A stretch of 48,398 bases of DNA from Magnetococcales bacterium HCHbin5 (GTDB lineage: Bacteria > Pseudomonadota > Magnetococcia > Magnetococcales > Magnetaquicoccaceae): assembly GCA_002753505.1 (NCBI GenBank), contig PEAG01000020.1, positions 1-48,398 on the forward strand, in the 5' to 3' direction. The number at the start of each line of letters is the position of its first letter. Position 1 is the first letter of the stretch. This document shows, piece after piece, positions 36,129 to 42,368 of this stretch. The notes beneath the pieces are model-generated. The model searched no databases. It had not been told where the DNA came from and worked only from the letters and a program-made list of their open reading frames with translations. Position numbers and translations under genes: made by a program.

Positions 36129-37067
36129 TTATTGAACAATTTCATCCATCATTCTGGATCCACCTGCCGGCATGGCAAAGCGCAACGGCGGCTGATCCAC
36201 CCCCCGGCGGATAATGACCGGGAAACCCTGCAAATAGAGATAACGCGCCAAGCGGTCAAAATAGTGATACTGCCGCTCAACAATACCCAAGGTCAAACCC
36301 GCATTGCCCTGCCTGGGATGGTCTCGACGCCATGCAAAAATCTGCTCCGGCTCCGGCAATAAAAATTCAAACACATATTTTTTGCGCCAATCTGTCAAAG
36401 ACATCACCTTTTTGGACGACGGGACAGGAATGCGGGCAAAATCAATCGGGCAAAAGGGCTCAGACTCCACAATGGAGGGCGCAAAAACAGCCAACCCCTG
36501 CGTGTGACCACAAAACGGCAGCAACAGATGCAACTCCCTGGGACGCAACGCCAAAACCCGGTTGCGCCACCAACCGGGCAGACTCAAATCCAGCGCAGCC
36601 TCCTCCGGCCAGGCCCGCATCCGGTTGACCAACAAAGATTTGCCCACACCAGGAGGCCCCACAAAAAGCAATTGCGGATAGCGAACCTCCTGCGGATAGG
36701 CCAAACCATGGATCTCCCGGGTCGGCGTTACCCCCTCCACAGTCAGCAAATTCATCAAATTGGGCAACAAATCCTGGAAACTTTGATCCTCCCCCCACTC
36801 CGTACAAAACAGATCTCCCGCCAGATATTGACAGGAAATTTTCAGTATCTGCGCATCCAACTGACTGCGGCGACCGGGCGATTTCAATACATGATACGCC
36901 GCCACAACCTGCTTGTAGCGTTCCTCCGCCAGCGGCTCCTTGTTGGTGTCGGGATGATAACGCCGCGCCAGATCCCAGAAAGCCTGCTGGATTTTCTGGG
37001 GCGTGGCATCATACGGAACACCTAATACCCAATAATAATTGATAAATTTAGTAGGTTTCCTGGCCAT
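36129..37067 (-). CDS. J-domain protein fused to a P-loop NTPase-like domain
   Basis: This 312-residue protein begins with a DnaJ J domain (NYYWVLGVPYDATPQKIQQA; His-Pro-Asp at residues 38-40 in RRYHPDTNKE), so it should stimulate a DnaK-type chaperone. A P-loop domain follows, with Walker A GPPGVGKS at residues 137-144. Blocks shared with the protein at 40262-41584 are LDLSLPGWWRNRVLALRPRE, LHLLLPF and KYVFEFLLPEPEQIF, then a C-terminal RQYHYFDRLARYLYLQGFPV. The NTPase is not of a family I can name. ATG 37067 opens the J domain. An ATG 21 bases upstream is possible. Confidence 0.75.
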   Translation of the reverse strand: MARKPTKFINYYWVLGVPYDATPQKIQQAFWDLARRYHPDTNKEPLAEERYKQVVAAYHVLKSPGRRSQLDAQILKISCQYLAGDLFCTEWGEDQSFQDLLPNLMNLLTVEGVTPTREIHGLAYPQEVRYPQLLFVGPPGVGKSLLVNRMRAWPEEAALDLSLPGWWRNRVLALRPRELHLLLPFCGHTQGLAVFAPSIVESEPFCPIDFARIPVPSSKKVMSLTDWRKKYVFEFLLPEPEQIFAWRRDHPRQGNAGLTLGIVERQYHYFDRLARYLYLQGFPVIIRRGVDQPPLRFAMPAGGSRMMDEIVQ

Positions 37068-37161
37068 GGCTCTGAAAAAACACCGCATAGTTGTTACGGG
37101 AAAGTCGGGGTATCCGTTATCCAGCGGAAACCGGTCACCCCATCCAAACGCAATCGATGAC

Positions 37162-37194
37162 TGCGGGGGGGACGAGCAGACGCCCCCCCCCGCA
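37162..37194 (-). terminator. GC-rich hairpin after the Na/Pi symporter gene
   Basis: TGCGGGGGGG at 37162-37171 pairs with CCCCCCCGCA at 37185-37194, a 10-bp stem. It sits just past the symporter stop, before the co-directional J-domain gene. No T tract follows on the minus strand, so termination efficiency is uncertain. Confidence 0.45.
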
Positions 37195-37208
37195 CCATCC
37201 TGAAACGG

Positions 37209-39038
37209 TTAAACGGCTACCAATGCCGTTGAGCCCTCCTGATGCAGGACCAAACGGGCCACCCGCTTGATATGGAGATAGATCCGCTTGTAGTTTTCCA
37301 GAATATCATTCTCCAGCGTAAAGGCTCGATGCATGGCCGGGTCGGGTGAGTTCAACAACTGGTTATAGCGGTCAACAACCAACAGGTCGATCTCATCCAC
37401 AATCTCTTTTTCCATCTGCAAAGCCACCTTGGCAGCATCCGGCCGATTCTGTTCAAAGGCCAGCAGCATGGAGTGATAGGCTTTGGCCAGTTTTTGGTGA
37501 AACTGATTGAGCTGTCCCATCGTGGTTGCATCAAAGGTCACTGAACTGCTCGCCACCATTTTGGCAATGTGGAACATATGCACCTCAATAATGTCACCAA
37601 TATTTTCCAGCTCGGTGGTGGCCGTCATGGCCGACATCGCCTCCTCGGCATCCTTTTCAGACAGATTCTGACGACCAATCCGGGCCAAATATTTGGAAAT
37701 TTCTCCATAGAGAATGTCGACCTGGTTATCCATATCCCGGATCACAACCATCTGCTCTTCCTTGCCATGAAAAACGCTTTCTGGCACACCAGCCAACATT
37801 TTTTCGACAATCCCCCCCATCCGGCTGGCCTCGCGGCGCACCATGCTGAGAGCCAGCGAGTGGGTGCTGAGCATGCCATCATCCAAAAATTGCGGCCGGA
37901 AAGCTGCTGCTGCCGTATCGGCAACCGAGACGGGCCGTTCTTTCACCAGCGTGCGGACAAGCTTGGCATAGGGGACGGTGAAGGGCAGGAAAATCAGGGC
38001 ATTGACCAGGTTGAACACGGTGTGGGCATTGGCAATTTGACGGGGCACCTCGGCCGCCACCAGATCCAGCCCGGTCAACGTGGGATCGGCCACCGGCGAC
38101 AGCCAGGTGACAACCTCAATCAGTTGGCTGATAAAAGGGGTCCAGATAATGACACCGATCACATTGAACAGCAGATGGGCCACAGAGGCTTGCACCGCCT
38201 CCCGCGTTTTGCCGATACAGGCCAGCAGGGCGGTGGCACAGGTGCCGATATTGGCACCAAACGCCAACGCGATACCCGCCTCCAGCGGTACCAACCCCTG
38301 CCCGGCCATCACAATGACAATGGAGGTGGTGGCCGAGGAGGATTGAATCAGGGCCGTAAAGCCGGTCGCCACCAAAATACCCATGATCGGGTTGGACATG
38401 GACTGCATCAGGTCAAGGAACGGCTGAAAACTTCTGAGCGGCTTCATTGCATGGCTCATTTCATCCATGCCGTGAAACACAAGCCCCAACCCCATCAACA
38501 TGTAACCCCACTGCTTGGTGCGGTCATTTTTGGACAGAATCCACATCAAAAAACCGCCGGCAATCATCATCATCGCATATTGGGTGACTTTGAAGGCAAC
38601 AATTTGCGCGGTGATGGTGGTACCAATATTGGCACCAAAGATGACCCCGATCGCCTGGGTCAGATTCATCAAACCGGCGGTCACAAACCCCACCACGATG
38701 ACCGTGGTCACCGATGAGGATTGAATAATCGCCGTCGTGAATGCACCCGTCACCACACCAGCCACCGGGTTGGTCGTCAGACGCGCCAGAATATCCCGCA
38801 TCCGATCACCTGCCACCTTCCGCAGGGCTTCGCTCATCATCTCCATGCCAAAGAGAAAAATGGCCAGACCGCCCAGCAACCGCATGCTCATGCCCACCCA
38901 GTCCATCCCGCCCTTTTTATCGCTCGCAGCAAGGGCAGGATCCACCAAAAAGAGCAGTCCAAAACAGAGCAGCCCAAACAGCAGCAAGGCCCCCTTTTTT
39001 TCTCTGAAAAATTTTTCCCATGGTAACAAGTGCATCAT
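37209..39038 (-). CDS. Na/Pi cotransporter family protein with C-terminal PhoU-like domain
   Basis: A 609-residue protein of the NptA/YjbB (SLC34-like) family, predicted to import or balance phosphate with sodium. After an N-terminal hydrophobic segment it shows the two inverted QSSS repeats diagnostic of the family, TTAIIQSSSVTTVIVVGFV and FTALIQSSSATTSIVIVM. Each is followed by an FGANIGT block (IFGANIGTTITAQI, AFGANIGTCATALL). The C-terminal 200 residues are a helical PhoU-like domain (MVRREASRMGGIVEKMLAGV; TTELENIGDIIEVHMFHIAK). ATG 39038 has TGGAG at seven bases. A longer frame to 39125 is unlikely. Phased repeats upstream may be PhoB sites. Confidence 0.92.
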   Translation of the reverse strand: MMHLLPWEKFFREKKGALLLFGLLCFGLLFLVDPALAASDKKGGMDWVGMSMRLLGGLAIFLFGMEMMSEALRKVAGDRMRDILARLTTNPVAGVVTGAFTTAIIQSSSVTTVIVVGFVTAGLMNLTQAIGVIFGANIGTTITAQIVAFKVTQYAMMMIAGGFLMWILSKNDRTKQWGYMLMGLGLVFHGMDEMSHAMKPLRSFQPFLDLMQSMSNPIMGILVATGFTALIQSSSATTSIVIVMAGQGLVPLEAGIALAFGANIGTCATALLACIGKTREAVQASVAHLLFNVIGVIIWTPFISQLIEVVTWLSPVADPTLTGLDLVAAEVPRQIANAHTVFNLVNALIFLPFTVPYAKLVRTLVKERPVSVADTAAAAFRPQFLDDGMLSTHSLALSMVRREASRMGGIVEKMLAGVPESVFHGKEEQMVVIRDMDNQVDILYGEISKYLARIGRQNLSEKDAEEAMSAMTATTELENIGDIIEVHMFHIAKMVASSSVTFDATTMGQLNQFHQKLAKAYHSMLLAFEQNRPDAAKVALQMEKEIVDEIDLLVVDRYNQLLNSPDPAMHRAFTLENDILENYKRIYLHIKRVARLVLHQEGSTALVAV

Positions 39039-39183
39039 GCTTTGACTCCATATGGTTGAAGGAAAGTAACGGAAAACAGGAATAAATATATAGTAAATTC
39101 TGTAAATTTCTCTCGCACCCCCCACACATACAGCAACTGTGTTGCTTGCAGGAGCGAATCACTGGCGGACATGTTAGTCTAAT

Positions 39184-39230
39184 TTGTCACATAAAATCCA
39201 CATAAAATTGGTTTAATTTTTACATAAAAT
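39184..39230. promoter_or_regulatory. 11-bp phased direct repeats in the divergent nptA-like/FKBP promoter region
   Basis: ACATAAAAT occurs at 39189, 39200 and 39222, offsets of exactly 11 and 22 bases. The first is preceded by TTGTCAC, which matches six of seven positions of a Pho half-site. An 11-base period with A/T-rich spacers is how PhoB sites are built. It lies about 150 bases upstream of the phosphate symporter start and 100 before the FKBP start. The rest of 39039-39331 holds no gene. Other half-sites match the Pho consensus poorly, so this remains tentative. Confidence 0.4.
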
Positions 39231-39331
39231 TTATAACTATTCACAAATTAATGGTGTACCTACTGTGGACGCGGCTGGGATGTTATAGTAATTGGTGTTG
39301 GTGGGTTCACATCCTGGACTGGAGGTCTCGC

Positions 39332-39796
39332 ATGAAAAGCTGGCTGCAAAGAGTGTGGGTTAGAGGGTTCAACCTGGTGTTGGGGCCGACGCGGGCGGGC
39401 TACCATGAGCGGGCGGGCCAGGCCTTTCGCCATCAAAACGGTCAACGTCCGGAAGTCACCACCACGCGCAGCGGTTTGCAGTGGGAGGTGTTGCGGGCGA
39501 CTGAGGGGCCAAAGCCGGGTTTTTCCAGCAGGGTGGTGGTGCACTATCGGGGAACCCTGGTCAATGGGGTGGAGTTTGACAGCTCTTACAGGCGGCGGGA
39601 GCCCATCGCTTTCAGTCTGTTGGAGGTGATCTCCGGCTGGCGCGAGGGGTTGCAGTTGATGTCGATTGGCAGCCAATACCGTTTTGTCATTCCCCCGGAC
39701 AGTGCCTATGGCGAGGGGGGAGCGGGATTATTGATTGCGCCGCGTTCCACCCTGATTTTTGAGGTGGAGTTGCTGGAGATTGTCGCCAGTCGCTAG
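39332..39796 (+). CDS. FKBP-type peptidyl-prolyl cis-trans isomerase
   Basis: A 154-residue protein. The N-terminal 45 residues are basic/aromatic without a clear signal peptide (MKSWLQRVWVRGFNLVLGPT). The FKBP domain occupies the rest: SRVVVHYRGTLVNGVEFDSS, then FSLLEVISGWREGLQLMSIG, YRFVIPPDSAYGEGGAG and the final strand TLIFEVELLEI. The aromatic pocket residues Tyr, Phe-Asp, Val-Ile and Trp are in place, so isomerase activity is expected. GGAGG lies six bases before ATG 39332, which decides the start over an upstream in-frame ATG at 39251. Confidence 0.92.
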   Translation: MKSWLQRVWVRGFNLVLGPTRAGYHERAGQAFRHQNGQRPEVTTTRSGLQWEVLRATEGPKPGFSSRVVVHYRGTLVNGVEFDSSYRRREPIAFSLLEVISGWREGLQLMSIGSQYRFVIPPDSAYGEGGAGLLIAPRSTLIFEVELLEIVASR

Positions 39797-39814
39797 TTTT
39801 AATATTGATTTGAA

Positions 39815-40261
39815 TGATTGCAGGGGTCCGGGGACCGTCACGGTCCCCGGTGGGGTGCAGGGGCAAAGCCCCTGCATGAAATGCGCGTTTTCCCCAAGCC
39901 AATTTTCGCAGAAAATTGGCGCAACGCGCCCAAAACCGCCCCGCAGGGGCGACCTTGGGAGGGCGGCAGCCCGACTCGCACGGTTATGTTACGGAAAATG
40001 TTTGGATAAGAAACCAGAACTTGTGGATGTGCAGATTTTTGTTTGACACAAGGCCAGGAGGGTTTTTTCTCCAAGCCATACCCCATTTGGCCAGCTCTCG
40101 GTCGGGCTGCCGCCCTCCAGCAGTGCCCCTGCGGGGCGTTTTGGGCGCGCTGCGCCCATTTGCTGCGCAAATGGGCTTTTGGGAAAGCGCGCCCGTACAT
40201 GCAGGGGCTTTGCCCCTGCACCCCACCGGGGAGCGTGACGCTCCCCGGACCCCTGCAATTG
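39815..40261. repeat. Mosaic palindromic repeat, complete single copy (type example)
   Basis: At 447 bp this is the cleanest full copy, without tandem expansions. Left arm (39815-39975): hairpins GGGGACCGT/ACGGTCCCC, GCAGGGGC/GCCCCTGC, GCCAATTTTC/GAAAATTGGC (39898-39920), GCCCC/GGGGC and GGGC/GCCC. Core: 39976-40100. Right arm: the same series inverted, third hairpin GCCCATTTGC/GCAAATGGGC (40154-40176). The ends are TGATTGCAGGGG and CCCCTGCAATTG. It lies between convergent genes and its last base directly precedes the minus-strand stop codon of the GAF-domain gene. Confidence 0.95.
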
Positions 40262-41584
40262 TCACGGCAACATCTTGAGCAGATCCAAAAAATTGACCGG
40301 CGGCAACAGCAAATACATGTTAACCCCCAGAGAAAACAATAACGAAGCCAACAACACAGCCAACGCACCCCTGGCCAATCCACTCATTCTCTGCGCCCGA
40401 CCGGATAATATTTCGGAAAAATCCATCATCTCCTGCCGCAACGAAACATTTTCCACCGCCAGTTGCAGATGCAAAGCCACCCGTTCCAGCAACAACCGAT
40501 CCTTCTCTTCAAAACAACGACGCCCTTTGGTGTTCATGACCAGGATCACCCCGGCAACATGACGACCCACAACCCCCTTGATAGGCACCAACAGCGCATT
40601 TCTGGCCTGCCTGGTCCCGCAAACGGGTGCATCCGCCCCATAGGTGGTCGCCCACTCCCGTACCACGTACTCCCCGCTCTCAATCACCTCCATCACCAGC
40701 GGGTGCAACCCACAAGCCATGAACTCCGCCCCCGTCATGCCGGAACTGTTCAACAACCAGGCATCCAGATTGTCCCGATCGGCAAGAAAAATATTGCACC
40801 ACTCCACGTTCAGGGTTGTGCGCATCATTTGAACAAACAGATCCACCAGATCCATGTTGCCCCGATAGCTCCAGGCCCGGGTCACAATGCGCTGCCGCAG
40901 GCGCAACTGGTCGTGCAAATGGTAAATATCCTTCTCCAGCTTGCCCCGGGCTCGCACCATTCCGACCGGATCATCCGGTGATGTTTCATCGCGAATCCGC
41001 TTGGGCGGTCCATCCGCCGACTCCCGCAGATAGACATTCATGCCACTCTGGTGAAAATAGAGTGCCACCGTGCTGTAAAAGCTCAACTCCGCCTCCACCT
41101 GCCGCAGCTTTAACGCTGCGTCTACTGGGTGGGTTCCCTTTTTGGCCCGTTCCATGCGCCGCTCAAACAATACTGCCGCCGGCGGCAATAAAAATTCAAA
41201 AACCAGCTTGCTGCGAAAGTTGCCCCTGAACAGGCCCGCATCGGGAGGAGGCAGTGGAATGCGAAAAAGATCCAGTTCCAAATATTCAATATCATCCAGA
41301 CTTTCCACATCATAAACGGGCGTGGCCTTCTCGAACCCCACAAAGGGCAGCCCCATGTGCAGCTCTCTGGGACGATGGGCCATCATTCGGGAGTGCCACC
41401 AGCCCCGCATGGAAATATCCAAATAGCCCTCCTCAGGCCACCCCCCCAGTTGACGCAAAATGGTCGTCTTGCCGGAGCCGGGCGGGCCCGTGAGAATCAG
41501 TTGCCCCGGACGAACCCCTTCAGGCAACAAAACGCCGTTATGGCTGAAGGTCTGGGCAACCTCCTGGAGTACCAACCGTTCCAT
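40262..41584 (-). CDS. P-loop NTPase-like protein with GAF domain and C-terminal TM helix
   Basis: A 440-residue protein. Residues 29-41 hold Walker A (LILTGPPGSGKTT). The block LDISMRGWWHSRMMAHRPRE, then LHMGLPF and KLVFEFLLPPAAVLFERR, is shared with the J-domain protein at 36129-37067, so the two are paralogues. Residues about 240-390 form a GAF sensory domain (TLNVEWCNIFLADRDNLDAW; ALLVPIKGVVGRHVAGVILV). A single TM helix lies near the C-terminus (ALAVLLASLLFSLGVNMYLLL). This suggests a membrane-tethered, ligand-sensing NTPase of unknown output. ATG 41584 has GAGG seven bases upstream. Its promoter region 41585-41789 is AT-rich with one small hairpin near 41674. Confidence 0.72.
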   Translation of the reverse strand: MERLVLQEVAQTFSHNGVLLPEGVRPGQLILTGPPGSGKTTILRQLGGWPEEGYLDISMRGWWHSRMMAHRPRELHMGLPFVGFEKATPVYDVESLDDIEYLELDLFRIPLPPPDAGLFRGNFRSKLVFEFLLPPAAVLFERRMERAKKGTHPVDAALKLRQVEAELSFYSTVALYFHQSGMNVYLRESADGPPKRIRDETSPDDPVGMVRARGKLEKDIYHLHDQLRLRQRIVTRAWSYRGNMDLVDLFVQMMRTTLNVEWCNIFLADRDNLDAWLLNSSGMTGAEFMACGLHPLVMEVIESGEYVVREWATTYGADAPVCGTRQARNALLVPIKGVVGRHVAGVILVMNTKGRRCFEEKDRLLLERVALHLQLAVENVSLRQEMMDFSEILSGRAQRMSGLARGALAVLLASLLFSLGVNMYLLLPPVNFLDLLKMLP

Positions 41585-41789
41585 CGTCAACCCTCGGTCT
41601 GGATAAAGTGCAAAAGAAGATAATCAGACATAAAAGCGAAATTCTGACATATTACGCTTTTAAAAACAAGAAAACAGCGGTCGTCCCCGCTGTCAGGCGG
41701 TCGAATCTGCGGTGCAATCGCAACACATGTCGTTGTTTTTATTAAATATTTAAAAATGAAAGATTTCAAACATATGAGCTTCTTTTCAA

Positions 41790-42309
41790 CAATTGCAGGG
41801 GTCCGGGGAGCGTCACGCTCCCCGGTGGGGTGCAGGGGCAAAGCCCCTGCATGAACTGCGCGTTTTCCCAAAGCAAATTTTCGCAGAAAATTTGCGCAAC
41901 GCGCACAAAACCGCCCCGCAGGGGCGACCTTGGGAGGGCGGCAGCCCGACTCGCACGGTTATGCCGTTGAAAATATTTGGATAAAAAACCAGAACCTTCG
42001 GATTGTCAGCTTTTTGGTTTGATACAAGGCCAGGAACGGTTTTTTTTCCAAGCCACGCCCAATTTGGCCAGCTCTCAGTCGGGCTGCCGCCCTCCAGCAG
42101 TGCCCCTGCGGGGCGTTTTGGGCGCGCTGCGCCCATTTGCTGCGCAAATGGGCTTCGGTGAAAGCGCGCCCGTTACATGCAGGGGCTTTGCCCCTGCACC
42201 CCACCGGGGAGCGTGACGCTCCCCGGACCCCTGCAATCGTTTTAAAAGATTAAGAAAAGAAAGCGCGCCCCTGCACCCCACCGGGGAGCGTGACGCTCCC
42301 CGGACCCCG
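41790..42309. repeat. Mosaic palindromic repeat: full copy plus partial copy lacking one hairpin
   Basis: Full element 41790-42244 with third hairpins GCAAATTTTC/GAAAATTTGC (41873-41895) and GCCCATTTGC/GCAAATGGGC (42131-42153). A second right terminus (42260-42309) follows after a 15-base gap. It reads GAAAGCGCGCCCCTGCACCC: compared with full copies, the GCAGGGGC/GCCCCTGC hairpin has been removed between runs of C, as replication slippage would do. The element separates the GAF-domain gene from the ATP-citrate lyase terminator. Confidence 0.93.
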
Positions 42310-42312
42310 ATC

Positions 42313-42348
42313 AAAAAAAAAGGGGGTGCCCGGACCCCGGACACCCCC
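42313..42348 (-). terminator. Rho-independent terminator of the ATP-citrate lyase genes
   Basis: Read on the minus strand, GGGGGTGTCCGGG pairs with CCCGGGCACCCCC with a small loop, followed by nine T residues (42313-42321 are A on the plus strand). It begins 20 bases after the large-subunit stop. A strong, classical terminator. Confidence 0.92.
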
Positions 42349-42368
42349 CTTGCTACCCGTACTACCCA

